Shown in pieces: positions 49,155 to 61,075 of a DNA stretch of 64,000 nucleotides. The stretch is taken from positions 74,911,237-74,975,236 of the forward strand of contig CM055316.2 in the NCBI GenBank assembly GCA_029255685.2. Direction: 5' to 3'. Origin of the DNA: Silene conica (taxonomy: Eukaryota; Streptophyta; Magnoliopsida; Caryophyllales; Caryophyllaceae). The position numbers and the translations under genes are program-made. The notes beneath the pieces are model-generated. The model did no database searches. It was not told the origin of the DNA and saw only the letters and a list, made by a program, of their open reading frames with translations. The stretch's first letter is position 1, and each line of letters starts with the position of its first letter.

Positions 49155-49260
49155 GTTTACATTTTCTTTGACGAGTCAACATTTGACATTTGACTTCCGA
49201 CGTGGCAGTTTACATTTCCTTTGACGAGTCAACATTTGACATTTGACTTCCGACGTGGCA
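49155..49260. repeat. 53-bp direct duplication
   Basis: Two units (49155-49207 and 49208-49260) start GTTTACATTTYCTTTGACG and end CGTGGCA. Nearly identical. Confidence 0.88.
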
Positions 49261-49283
49261 CTTGTACAAAATTTACATGCCTA

Positions 49284-49345
49284 CACCCGTGTTTGTAATG
49301 GAGCGGTATTTAGCCTCCGTAGATGTTCGAGCAATAATACATTGC
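49284..49345. repeat. 62-bp repeat flanking duplication copy 2, left
   Basis: CACCCGTGTTTGTAATGGAG and the following text match 60768-60830 with about ten mismatches. Together they bracket the duplicated block. Confidence 0.7.
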
Positions 49346-49504
49346 TTGTGACGGGTAATATCCGTTACAAGTTGAAAACGGATACTTTACTCTCACAAAT
49401 TAAAGAGGTAGGTACGTTTGAAAAAAACAAGCGAATAAGATCCTGAAGAATAAAACGTAAGAACAATTACAAGATATTGTCTGGAAAAGAAGCGTTATAT
49501 GTAC

Positions 49505-50616
49505 CCTTTGCATCCTTTGGAGTTTTTCCTCCCGCAACCTCACAATGGCACACTCAAGTTGCTGAAGTATTTCAGTACTTATATTACGTGTATCTTCTGC
49601 ATCAGCTAAGCTGGGATGCAGCTCTCCTGTTGTTTCCTTGAAGTCAAATCCAAGAACAGAGCACAAAGAGCTCAAAACACCTAAATGTTCAATTACTCGC
49701 CTAACACGATTTCTCTGCAAATTAAAGGTTGCGATAGAATCATAAGTTTTGCAGAAGCTGTTTCCTAGACAAATTATCAAGCACACCAACAAGCCCAAAA
49801 GGCGAGGGAACAATTAATCAGTTCAAACGCACCTTTTCCTCTTGTACGGACTGTAACTGTGTTTGCAATTCTTCAAGCTTTCTTAGTGAAAGTTCATTTT
49901 CATTTAGATCTGTCTTGGATAAATCGACACTTTCTGATCCATATAATTCAGTTGATAACTTCTGAATTTGTCCAATGACCTCAAGGAATTGTTTTTTCCT
50001 ATCTATTTTTCGATTTCGCATATGTTCCAACTGTGGAGTAATGACACTAAGCTCCTCCATTAAGCTACCAGCCTTTTAGTCACCCTGAAATGGCAAGCAC
50101 AAACGAGTACTATCATTCTCATCGGTAGTAGCTAGCATAAGTCCCATCAAAATCATAGGAACCTAACCTTGTAGATAACATACCGAACTTCTTGGCAACA
50201 TTTTAAATGTTTCTAAAGCTCCTGCCAGTTTTCAAACACATACCACACGCTTACCTGCCGAAAATGTACTGGCAGCTCTCCAATGGCAGAACAAATGGCA
50301 GCGAGCTCTGCCTCTGAATCAGCAATAGCCTGTCGCATTTGAGCTCCACAACGGTTAGCTTGATCAACTTTCCGCCTGTATACATCTAGGCACTCTTGTT
50401 CAAGCTCAACTAGCTGCTTATCCCTAGTGGCTTCAGATTCACCAACGTCATCCCATATTACCTTATAGGCCCGTATACAAAAGGAACGAGATCAATCTCC
50501 AATGAGAGAAATTATAACTAGATATACATAAGCTGATACTATACCTGAAGTTCACATAGTAGAGATTCACAAGTCGATTCTATTTGTTGAAGAGGATTCT
50601 TTCGAATATTAGCCAT
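49505..50616 (-). pseudogene. MAP65-3: truncated MAP65 copy, exons 1-4 only
   Basis: The ATG at 50616 and the first four coding exons are nearly identical to those at 22110-20998. The duplication ends in intron 4, so exons for the rest of the coiled coil and the microtubule-binding GRG block are absent. Exon 3 carries an in-frame TAA at 50078-50076, where copy 1 has CAA directly after GGT GAC. With the Helitron in its leader intron, the gene is broken three ways. At most a short dimerisation fragment of about 95 residues could be made. Confidence 0.93.
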
Positions 50617-52201
50617 CTTTAAATGCTACTTTAACGACAACTAGGTATCATCAATCTGCAGTAGGATTGCAAGTAATAAATAGTAAAACTGAACATAAAC
50701 AAAATGATAAATTCCCAATTTGTTTACTTGGATAATTAAAACAATGCACGGTGAATGTAACTGCTCATCCTTATTACCATGGAAAGTCGATGAAACATAC
50801 TAAGCCACTAAACATTAGTGAGATCACCCAAAAAAATTATAATACTCCGTCCATCCCAATCATCTGTTTACTTATTATATTCTTTATGAGAGTTATTTTA
50901 ATCAAAGGTAAATAAATGATTGGTACGGAGGAAGTAGTAGTAATAAACTTCATGTTTCCTTCTATGCAGTGACCTAAATTTAGTTCTACGTAAACTCAAT
51001 TAGAACAACAGTTGCTTAGCTATGCCTAATACTATAAATCAAGTTACTTACCATATAACCCCTGTCCCCTGAACACAACATATGAAAACTTAGATGAATC
51101 GCATTGGTACAAATTGTGTGTCATGTCACGTGTAAGACCGTTTCACCCAAGAATTCATCAAGTATCAATCGGCGTAAAAATACTCACAACCTTAAGATGA
51201 CATTGAGTAACGCATTCGTATTTCCAAGAAACACAATTCCAACAATTTATAAAGGGTACAAAAACATCAATATACACGCAGTAAAGAACAATCCAATAAC
51301 AAAATAAAATTACCAAAACAAGAAAAATCAAGATATAACAAAACATATTTTATAAATCACAATAATCAAACCTAATTTCGGATAATGTTTCGAATACCTA
51401 AACCAAGAAATCGCAATCTTACCAAAAATCCCTAATTATATATAAAAAAAGAGGAATTAGGGTTTCAGCGATTTGAAATTAGCTAAATACAACTAATTAA
51501 TGGTTTAGTCGACAATCGACATCAATAACGGTTGGGGGAAAGAACTAGAGTAGAAACTAGTGTAACACCCGTGAAAATTCACGGGATTGTGTACTTAATT
51601 TGTAAATTATAGAAGACGATAAATTATACTTCGTAGTAGTTATTATAAAACCCCAAATATTATAATTTTTATATAACATTTATAAATATATTTATAAAAT
51701 ATATAATAACATTTGATTTTTTTATAATAGGAAATTAGGTAAAATATGCAATGTTAATAAGCGTAATAATTGTAAGAACGGATAAAACATTCTAATTTGA
51801 GAATATTATGATATGTAAATTATAAGAACTCAAAACTAAGAGTATTATTAAAGAATTCCCCTGTTAAAGAACTCCCGTTGGTTGGGCTTTGCCCATAAAG
51901 TCTAAATGATTTCTTTGTTCACTTAGTTTTTTTATGTAGGAGACTGTAAAAGTTAATATATTATGTGAACGTCTTCAAGTTCTTAAGTTTATTGAAAAAA
52001 ATAATGGTTATTTAGTGTCATTGTTGATGTAATCGTCCATAGAAACGTCCATAAAAAAGATCTAAAAGTGAATAATAATTGATATGCTGATGTATGTTCC
52101 TAAACAGACTGTAAAATAAAAGATAAATCACTTGAAAAAAAGGCTCAAATACAAAATAAAATAAATTAGTGTAGTCAATTACGGAAATCTTGCTCACAAA
52201 T

Positions 52202-52560
52202 TCATAATTTCTCGAAAATCTCCTTGTAAACAACATTGGAGGTTCTATTAGTAACTCCATTGTCGCCGTCCAGAAGAAGGACTTTTAGACCTTTCTTACT
52301 TGTAACCCTCGATAAGGCAACGTACAATTGGCCATGGGTAAAGACTGGTCTTGAAAAATAAAGTCCAACACGGGATAGAGATTGTCCCTAACTTTTGTTA
52401 ATAGTCATAGCAAAACAAACTGCTAGAGGAAATTGTCTTCTTTCGAACTTAATTGGGAACTTGGTAGTGTCGGAAGGTGTCAAGGTGATGCGGGGAATAT
52501 AGACCTTCCTACCAATATGACTGCCAGAAATAACAGTTGCACTAATCACTCGATTAATAA
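52202..52560 (-). pseudogene. Helitron helicase C-terminal fragment, with stop
   Basis: Minus-strand frame with RVISATVISGSHIG, the KFERRQFPLAVCFAMTINKS block, RPVFTHGQLYVAL and a VYKEIFEKL end. An in-frame TAG at 52390-52388 replaces the Gln after NKS in helicase motif V/VI context. It extends farther upstream than the fragment at 4471-4749. Inactive. Confidence 0.85.
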
Positions 52561-52999
52561 GCGTAATAATTGTAAGAACGGAATAAAATCTTATAATTTG
52601 AGCACATTATGATATGTAAATTTATAAAAACTCAAAAGTAAGAGTATTATTTTCTATAAAATAAAATAAAAACTGTTTAAAAAACCGATTGTACCAAACG
52701 ATTTTGTTAATAAGGTTGAAATTTAAATACGGAAAAAACGCCTCACACCGACATGTTAGATGACAAAAACCAAAACGACGCAGTATTCCTCAAAGTACAT
52801 CCCCGTTGTGAACATAACCTAATCAAATTAGGTTTTCTGAACTCCATCCCCCTCAGAACTCCATCCCCCTTATCATATTCTTTATTCGAAATCCGCGATT
52901 CTATGCATCATTCGCTGACTCGCTGTATGTCTTCGTTTTTCTCTCTCCTTTAATGAAGGTCAGTTATTTTCTTATTTTAAATTTCTCGATGTTTGTTTT

Positions 53000-53780
53000 T
53001 TTTTAAATTACTTGATGTTTGTTTTTTACAAATCCGCGATTCTATTAATCTATCGATTAAGGGTATAACGTTTACCATTCATCTTCACCTTTGTCGATTT
53101 GGTTTTAAATCAAAGCGATTTTGAATTTGAAAATCGTATAAATAACAGATCTGTAAAAACTTTTTTCTAATATTGATGAACACCGATTTACTATTTTTTC
53201 TCTGGAATTTTTATGGGCTGTAAAAATATAGATGAACATCGATATATTAAAACGATTTTGAATTTGAAAATCGTAAAAATAACAGATCTATAAAAACTTT
53301 TTTCTAATATTGATGAACATCGATGTACTATTTTTTCTCTGGAATTTTTATGGGCTGTAAAAATATAGATGAACACCGATTTACAATTTTATCAGATCGA
53401 AAGTGAAAAAGATCTTTCTAATATTGATTTTTTATTGTAAATTATTTAAATTAAATCTCAAATACAATAATCCATCGTTATTTTGTATTGCATGTGGTTG
53501 AAAACGTGTTTCTCGATGATTTTTTTTTTAAAATTACTTGATGTTTGGTTTTTACAAATCCGCGATTCTATGCATCTATCAATTAAGGGTATAACGTTTA
53601 GTATTCATCTTCACCTTTGTCGATTTGGTTTTAAATCAAAGCGATTTTGAATTTGAAAATCGTAAAAATAACAGATCTGTAAAAACTTTTTTCTAATATT
53701 GATGAACACCGATTTACTATTTTTTCTCTGAAATTTTTATGGGCTGTAAAAATATAGATGAACATGGATATATTAAAGTG
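53000..53780. repeat. 130-bp and larger repeats inside the Helitron
   Basis: Three copies of a block with TTTTGAATTTGAAAATCGT, AACAGATCT and TATTGATGAACACCGATT start near 53120, 53252 and 53642. The first and last also share the preceding ACTTGATGTTTG...TCGATTTGG segment. Confidence 0.78.
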
Positions 53781-54650
53781 ATTTTATGGAAACAGCAAAG
53801 GAGTTTATTTTATGCTGTGATCTTACACTGTGATCTTACGTTGTAGATGAGGGAGAACATGTTATGCATAATGGAGAACATGTTACGCTGTAGATGAGGA
53901 AGAACATGTTATTCATAATGGAAACAGCAAAGGAGTTTATTTTATTTTCGAAGGGGAGGTAAGCTGTTATTCTATGATTAACATTGTGGAGTGTTCGTTC
54001 ACTTGTTGGTAATCCATGTCCCTGAAATGTGAATACACGTTCTTACTCGTAAATATTGTTTAGGCTGAAGTTTGTGGAAATTCAGAAGAGGACATTCGGC
54101 CAGAGTTCATATTGAAACGCTATGACTATTTTGGCGATGGTGAGATTATAGCTCTAAATATATTTATATTAAGGTTAGTTTATTTATCATTGCTCTCAAA
54201 AGTTTTAATGTACTAATTATTTGATTGAAAGAGTAATGATTTTGTTTACTCAAATAGGTTGTATTTGCGGATCTACAAATTAATGTACAATAGAGAAAGT
54301 CATTCTTCAGAATAGTGCACAATAGAGAATCGTAAAAACTAAAATTAGTATAAAACATAGTGTATAAACTAACCTTCATTGCCTTCACTGGTTTTTCTTT
54401 TACTGTTCTTTGGTGTTTGTTGTTGAGATTTAGATCATGCCATGGATATATTTGTTTTTGATTTGATGTTTGTTTTGAGAGAACTTCTAATACGTGATAT
54501 GGAATTGTGTTACACTATTTGTAGGACTTAACAATTGTAGAATTCTAATAATCTGGTTATAGAACATTCCAAATATAAACACAGTTATCTAAAAGACAAA
54601 GATTTGAATGAGTCTTTTATTTTATGGGAAATTGAAAAACAAATCATTTG
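53781..54650. other. Helitron interior, no gene recognised
   Basis: Contains short duplicated pieces (GATGAGG.AGAACATGTTA near 53846 and 53894) but no supported coding. Confidence 0.4.
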
Positions 54651-54651
54651 A

Positions 54652-54985
54652 CACGTTTTTTTATGTGAATTGCAATTAAAAGTTTTATTTATAGGAAATT
54701 GGAAAAAAGAAAAATTTGAATCAGTCTTGACACGTTTTTTTTATGTGAATTGAAATTAAAAGTTTATTTTATGGGAAATTGGAAAAAAGAAAATTTTGAA
54801 TCAGTCTTGACACGTTTTTTTATGTGAATTGCAATTAAAAGTTTATTTTATGGAAAATTGGAAAAAAGAAAATTTTGAATCAGTCTTGACACGTTTTTTT
54901 TATGTGAATTGTAATTAAAAGTTTATTTTATGGGAAATTGGAAAAAAGAAAAATTTGAATCAGTCTTGACACGTTTTTTTTTTAT
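54652..54985. repeat. about 80-bp minisatellite, four units
   Basis: Units share TTTTATGTGAATTGCAATTA, then TTTATTTTATGGGAAATTGG and CAGTCTTGACACG, with small length changes in the T tract. Confidence 0.85.
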
Positions 54986-56970
54986 GTGTATACCATTTGC
55001 CTTCGTTGCCTGATGGTATTCAACTCGAGAACTGAATGAATTGAGATTTTTGAATTGCCGTATATGCTTTGATTGACATAGCCTGTGTAATTTCTGATTG
55101 TTCTGTTTGATCTTGTATTGCACAAATTAGTTATCTCTTGTTGTTCGAATGCTTAAATATGTGTGAACTCGTCTCTGATTTTGTAGGCTCTCATGTGTTG
55201 GAACTTTACCTGAGACTGGTACAACTTATCTTTAGTAAAATCTCCGTGGATATCATCGTGAACAGACATTTGACTTATCTGTCAACTATGGTACTCTTTC
55301 CTCTATCGAACAGTTGTTTATTTAATGTCATGCTCTCCATATGATTTTATATAATTGAATAAAGTGAGACTAAGTCATAAAATATCCCATATTTCTTTCG
55401 ACGGAGGTACCAATGATTTTTATTTAATGAGAGATTCATCTTCCTACGTAGTGTTAAAATTTAAAAATAAATGGTTGAAATTATGTTTTATTGGATTTGG
55501 ATGAGATTGATAATATTTTTGAAAAAATTAAACTTACAGATAATAGTTTTTGAATACAAATGATTTTTATAGTAGTTCTGACAGCATTATAATAGTAGAA
55601 AGGTAATAATTCTAAGAAAGACTTTGTATGTTTGTAATTTTATTAAAGAAATCATTTATAATTGGCATACATCTCTCCAAATAGGAATTCACGATTTTAC
55701 TGTCTTTGGTGTTGGGTCACTAATTCAGTTATAATTTAATGACCTACATCTTCGCCTAACTTTTTTGAGGTGGTTTGAAAGTCGATAGTTTCAATTTACG
55801 TCCCTCATTCGAAAAAATTGAGGATGACTCTAATTTGCTTAACTTATAAAAAATAAATGTGTATTTTTTCTAGTAAGAACTATCCGTCAGTATTGTAAAA
55901 GTAGCACCTGAAAACTATCGTTTAATGTTTAAGGTAGCCAATTAGTCGATAGCTTGGATGATTTCATTCTGCGATAAATAAAAGGAAAAAAGGGTTAGAA
56001 CTGTGGGCTGATTTGGACTGTTTAATGCAATAAAACATTTCTTGCTTTTATTTGATCATTCTTCATCTTCATCATACTTAAATCAGTGATTAGTGTTACT
56101 TAATATTATTGTTTAATTAAGTTATTTATGTGATTAAATTAAGTGGGTAATGTTACATGCAGAAAATGGGATTTGATCAGAAAGAGTATGAATTCTTTTA
56201 CGTTCATTGCTTCATTATTACGTTCATTTTGATGAAATCCCATTTTCTGTTGCGTAAGAAGATCTGAGCTATCGTTGGGGCAATTTTGGTGAGCATATAA
56301 TTCTTTTACACAATGACAAAGATTTTGATGAGCATATTTTGATCAAATCCCATTTTCTCCTCGTCAGTCTGTCTAGTTTTTTCTTATTCTAATATGCAAG
56401 CTTATCTTCTTTTACTTTCTACTACTATATTAATATTAGGAAAGGTATTTAAGAATCGCTTTCCTTCACAAAATTGTACAAAGGATCATCAAATGCCATT
56501 TGGTCTCGGACTGCTTTCACTCTAAGAATTAGTGGGTGGGGTGATCAAAATTTCCCAAATTCTACAATTAAGAGGTCGTTCCAGCGCGCTTTCTTTTGAA
56601 AAGATAAAGAATATAAGAAGACGTTAAAGGGGAAAGAGTATGAATTCTATTAAGAAAGGACCTTCATATTCTATAAATGATTCTATTTTCCTAATTTGTA
56701 GAATTTATTTAAGAGAAGTTGTCATGTATTTTGGTGTATATAAGTTACTCAATTATTCCGTTTCCTAATTTGTAGGATTAATTATTCTATTTTGTTAATT
56801 TTTAGGATTAATTATTCTACGTTCCTAATTTGTAATTAGACGCTTGGTATGGAATAAGAAGTATACATATTTAACCAAAAAATATTTTGTAAACCAAATA
56901 ATCTTCCATTACCAAAAATTAATAAATAGTATGTACAGCAATATTATATCGCAAGAGATTTAGTTGACAT
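54986..56970. other. Helitron interior, no gene recognised
   Basis: AT-rich. No frame with domain evidence. Two related pieces around CAAATCCCATTTTCT occur near 56230 and 56345. Confidence 0.4.
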
Positions 56971-56972
56971 AC

Positions 56973-57125
56973 TTGAGCATCAAGGAGTAGAAGTTCAATT
57001 GCTTCATTCTTTGTCTTATCTTTGAATTCAGGTCTTGTCCATTTGTGTACAACCCTCACATTCATCTCAGTAAGTCTAATCCCGACATTGAGTTGCCTAA
57101 TAGTGAGGACTGATGAAATGGCCAT
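56973..57125 (-). pseudogene. RPA-like (DUF223) OB-fold first exon
   Basis: The ATG at 57125 opens a frame with LTEMNVRVVHKWTRPEF and NEAIELLLLDAQ, followed by a GT at 56972. This matches the N-terminal DUF223/replication protein A-like OB fold that plant Helitrons often carry beside Rep-helicase. No second OB fold is found downstream. Probably a remnant; its position near the element's 5' end fits an autonomous ancestor. Confidence 0.6.
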
Positions 57126-57399
57126 AGAAGAAGATGAAATAAATTGATATACTGAAATAGGTAAGTTGCGTTTGTTTGTAATTTTAGGAGTTTGATAATT
57201 GAAGGTAAATGAAAAGTGAAATTATTATAATGACTGGTGCAAATTTATAATAACCATAATAAGAGGGTAGTTGGGATTTCGGTATTTTCGAAATTTGTAC
57301 TTAATTGGTATTATTGTAACTGTTGGTATTTTCCGATAATGTCATTAAAAGGGATTGATGATTCCAAAAATGTGTATTTGCAGGAAGAGAGGTTGGAAC

Positions 57400-57800
57400 G
57401 TACACAATTAATGAGACTATGGAAAATCGTCAAATTGGAATATCATTGTATATTTAATATGAATTTGAATGAGATTTATGGAAAATTGTATGAACATTTA
57501 ATATGAATTTTCTGAACTATGGAAAATTGTATGAACTGTTTGATTTTATGGAAAATTGTCAAATTCAAATTCTTATTTAATATGAATTTGAATGGGATTT
57601 ATGGAAAATTGTATGAACATTTAATATGAATTTTCTGAACTAAGGAAAATTGTATGAACCGTTAGATTTTATGGAAAATTGTGAAATTGAAATTCATATT
57701 AATATGAATTTGAATGAGATTTATGGAAAATTGTATGAACATTTAATATGAAATTTCTGAACTATTGAAAATTGTATGAAACGTTTGATTTTAGGGAAAA
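57400..57800. repeat. about 120-bp tandem repeats near the Helitron 5' end
   Basis: About three units carry TATGGAAAATTGTATGAACA, TTTAATATGAATTTTCTGAA and GTTTGATTTTATGG. Confidence 0.75.
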
Positions 57801-59779
57801 TTGTCAAATTGGCAATTATGGTTCTATCTGATTGGCCGAAAAGCAATTATGGTTTGATTTGATTGGCTGAAAAAAACTGAAATGGTGAGATTTAATGAGA
57901 GGCCTTGTAAAGCAATTTTCTGAAATATAGTTGCGCCACGTCAGCTACTATACAAGATTTTTTTAATGATATAATGATGGCAATTGATGATGAAAATCAG
58001 AAAGCAAATGAAAATGTTACCTTGAAAATTAAGAAATAATGTCGCTGAAAATCGGATGTGATGATGATTAATGATGATGATGATGGAGGTCCAAAAATGA
58101 TGAATGATGATGACGACAACGGCGATGATGATGAAGGAGGAGAGAGAAGGTGGTTAGGAAAAAATCGACCGTTAAAAGATGTGGGGGACAGCCTCAGTTT
58201 GTTAGGCGTATAACGGATTTACGAGGGAAACGCTATTTTATTCTTATTATTAATAAAAATATGGTATTTTTTCTCTCACAAAAATATTAAAATTTTCAAA
58301 TACTTTTTAGATTAAGAAGTATTCGAAATGGATGCGTTTACAATTTATCTTTAAAAAAATTTTAAATGTTGTGAGAAATTTTTTTAATTGATATTGTTTC
58401 GTTTGAGCTAAATAGTCGATTTTGACCATTATTTTTTCACAATACATAATATTATAACTATTTTATAAAAATAACTGTTAGAATAGATTAAACGTGAAAA
58501 ATTTAAACGTGAAAAATTTAACAATGTAATTACACGTATATTTATAGATATTGTAATTGTACATATATTTATAGAGATTACTAATGATTAAAATTTAAAG
58601 AGTAAATAGGTCTATGTTAACTTATTTGTGGTATACTTGATTTTAGATTAGAATTTGATGCCTAAGAGACTAGGAATGCTCTCACTTTTGTGCGACAGTT
58701 TGAGCTATTTTTCACAATTGTTGGCCGTTCTGGTATGGAGAAATTCACTTTTTTTATTTTACGATGTAATGTTAAGGATCACCTAAACCTGAATCAGACT
58801 CATTAGTCACTTCCAAGGTTTATATATGCATGTCCTAGTATACACGTAACAATAAGAGATATAGATCCGGCCTTGCTAAAAAGGTGGAGTCCGGAGTTCG
58901 GGCTCACCTATACAAAACGTGAATAATTAATTAATACTCTCATTTTCCACACATCTGTTATTAGGAGTTTCTAAATTCCGCACACAATTTTGCTTAATCT
59001 CGCACACTTTATCGTTTTATTCTAAGTTTACCCCTTTCACTTTACATATACAATTAGAAATGTCACTAATTAAAAGCAAAAAAATCCAAAAAAAACATGT
59101 ACCACTCGCCCCACCACCAAACTCCTCGACCACAACTAGAATGCACCACCACTAGGCACTCGCTGCCATAAACGACCCACCATAAGCTGCCATAAACGAC
59201 CACCCTACCCCGGCCAATAAGACGACCACCAATAACCGCCTCTTCAACAATCCAAAATTCAAAATCCTTAAATATCAAACTCTAATTGTAAAAGTTCTTC
59301 TTTTTAAAATTTTAAAAAAACATTCATTGAATCAATTAAAAGTCATGTATTAATAAATTTGTTGACAGAACGGCGAAATTACTATTGATATGTGTGAATT
59401 AAGATCGATATCGTTAAATTATTAGCAAATTGGTTGGGGTTGGGAGAAAGAGAAACATTTTGAGCTTTTTTAGACAAAGAGGATATTCGGAATAAGGTGA
59501 TAAAATGTGCGAGATTGAGTAAAGTCGTATGTAGGATACTTTAATCAAAATTAAAAGAATGAGTAAGGCGGTGAGGCGAAGCAGTAAATCAGTAAATTTT
59601 GTAGTGGTTGACTCTTTTGATTACTCTTTGAAAGAGTTACCAACGACAGTACTCTGTTTTAACTGTTTCTTGGTACAGTAAACTTCAAGAACAAGACTTT
59701 CAAGTCATAATAGTGGTAATATACTAGGAACTCAAAGAATTAATTATCGTAACAAATTACAATTACAATAAAATTACTG

Positions 59780-59937
59780 CTGAAACATTAACTGAATTGA
59801 TAATATCCTAATTAGATTAAGATGATATTATGATGAATCGCTAATTACAATCGGTAATGAAACGTTAAAAAAACCCTGAATTAATAATATCCTAATTCGA
59901 TTAAGACGATATTAACCACTAATTACAATCGGTAATG
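59780..59937. repeat. tandem duplication at the SAP 3' end
   Basis: Two units of about 80-95 bp, each with GAAACATTAA- or GAAACGTTAA-like text, AATATCCTAATT, GATTAAGA and TTACAATCGGTAATGAA. The second overlaps the SAP stop region. Copy 1 has a single unit. Confidence 0.7.
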
Positions 59938-60372
59938 AAGCTTATCAGCCTTGCATTCAGCGGCAGAATACAAAGTCTTGGACAAAGCTTGGAGCTCAAT
60001 TTCTTTCAAATTGATGGGACAAGAATGCATCTCCGGATACCTGTGGGACCCACAGTACACTTCTCCGCACCTGCACTCGAAACCCGTCAGCCCAACCCGT
60101 TTCTTGCAACAACCACACCTCTTCTTCGTCGTCTTATTCATCTGAGTCCCATTATCACTTTCAACAGCAGCGACATTGGTGACCACGTCGTCTTTGTTGT
60201 TACACGTACGAGGAGTAGTAGTCGTCGTAGCACGAATTTCTTCTTGTTGTTGTAGAGCGGCTTGCTTCATGACGGAATCTTTGTAACACTTAGAACAAAG
60301 ATTGTGTTGGGATGGATTACCATAGAATCCGCATCCATTTGCGCAAAGTCGTGGATCATTCATGTTGCTCAT
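59923..60372 (-). CDS. SAP: A20/AN1 zinc-finger stress-associated protein
   Basis: Intronless, 149 residues, usual for the family. The A20 finger at 10-29 has Cys10, Cys14, Cys26 and Cys29. The AN1 finger at 86-118 has the full ligand set (Cys86, Cys89, Cys100, Cys102, Cys107, His110, His116, Cys118) around KRVGLTGFECRCG. The linker is Thr-rich. SAPs are induced by heat, salt, cold and drought; A20 binds ubiquitin and some members act as E3 ligases. The ATG at 60372 starts MSNMNDP as in copy 1. The promoter holds a TATA run, a heat shock element and a G-box. It is the only intact SAP of the duplicated pair, so it probably carries the locus function. Confidence 0.92.
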   Translation of the reverse strand: MSNMNDPRLCANGCGFYGNPSQHNLCSKCYKDSVMKQAALQQQEEIRATTTTTPRTCNNKDDVVTNVAAVESDNGTQMNKTTKKRCGCCKKRVGLTGFECRCGEVYCGSHRYPEMHSCPINLKEIELQALSKTLYSAAECKADKLHYRL

Positions 60373-60535
60373 CTTCTTCTTTGTCTGAAATAATTAATTC
60401 GCTCGAAAAATACCTTTTTTATATTGTTAATGGTGATATTGATGGATGTAATGAGCCTTGTGTGATTGTGTATATACGATGACAATGTACGGTTTGTTAT
60501 GTGTGAATAATAATTTTGGTGCGAGACGTGTTGTG

Positions 60536-60545
60536 TATATATATA
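60536..60545 (-). promoter_or_regulatory. TATA box of the intact SAP gene
   Basis: A TATATATATA run lies about 165 bases upstream of the ATG, in the same place as in copy 1. Confidence 0.55.
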
Positions 60546-60621
60546 GATGGGTAATTTTGGTTTTGGAATACAAGATACTTTCCTAATTCAATTATGCTTA
60601 CCAAAAATAAGGTGATTTACG

Positions 60622-60655
60622 CACGTGCTATAATACTAGAAGTTTCTAGAACTTC
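60622..60655 (-). promoter_or_regulatory. G-box and heat shock element of the intact SAP gene
   Basis: CACGTG at 60622-60627 and GAAGTTTCTAGAACTTC at 60639-60655, identical to copy 1 and about 267 bases upstream of the ATG. The GAA-TTC-GAA spacing fits a heat shock factor trimer. Confidence 0.68.
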
Positions 60656-60767
60656 AGTGCGAGAAAGATAATAATTAGCTTAAACTTGAATTACATTGAC
60701 GAGTGTATCTTGATAAGAAGCGCAAATCACGATTCACGAAGTAGGTCTCTGAGCCAATAAAATGCAG

Positions 60768-60830
60768 CACCTGTGTTTGTAATGGAGCGGTACTTCGCCA
60801 CCCTAGATGGTCGAACAATAATACGTTGCG
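60768..60830. repeat. 62-bp repeat flanking duplication copy 2, right
   Basis: Starts exactly where similarity to copy 1 ends and matches 49284-49345. No such sequence lies at the edges of copy 1. Confidence 0.7.
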
Positions 60831-61075
60831 TGACTAAGGACGGAGCTAGGATTCGAGATTTTATAGGGCTGAATCTAACAAATATACAAACACATTTTTT
60901 TTTTGGTACAAAATTTTGTGGAGCCTATCTAGCTATATTATATTACTGGTCAAAATGATAATGTATTTAATTCCGTCGATGAGTAAAATATTTATTTATT
61001 CGAATAAGAGTAATTCTCGATTGACAAGAATCTCTTATTACGTTCCTAATGCAGTCCCCACAACCATACGTGCTG

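Larger units (their letters stand above)
51557..57977 (-). mobile_element. 6.4-kb Helitron in the leader intron of MAP65 copy 2
   Basis: The copy-1 sequence at 23050-23051 is the empty site. Against it, the insertion runs exactly from CTAG (51557-51560) to TCATTATATC read inward from 57977 on the minus strand, between a host A and T with no duplication. The 3' hairpin CCCGTGAATTTTCACGGG is at about 51568-51585. It holds a helicase C-terminus (52202-52560), an RPA-like OB-fold exon (56973-57125) and several tandem repeat blocks. These are remains of an autonomous element, now lacking Rep and the helicase core. Confidence 0.92.
49419..60771. repeat. segmental duplication, copy 2
   Basis: Matches 20912-32515. 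It contains MAP65 exons 1-4 and leader, the spacer, and the whole SAP gene with promoter. Private insertion: the Helitron at 51557-57977. It lacks the LTR element and the Harbinger MITE of copy 1. Confidence 0.92.
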
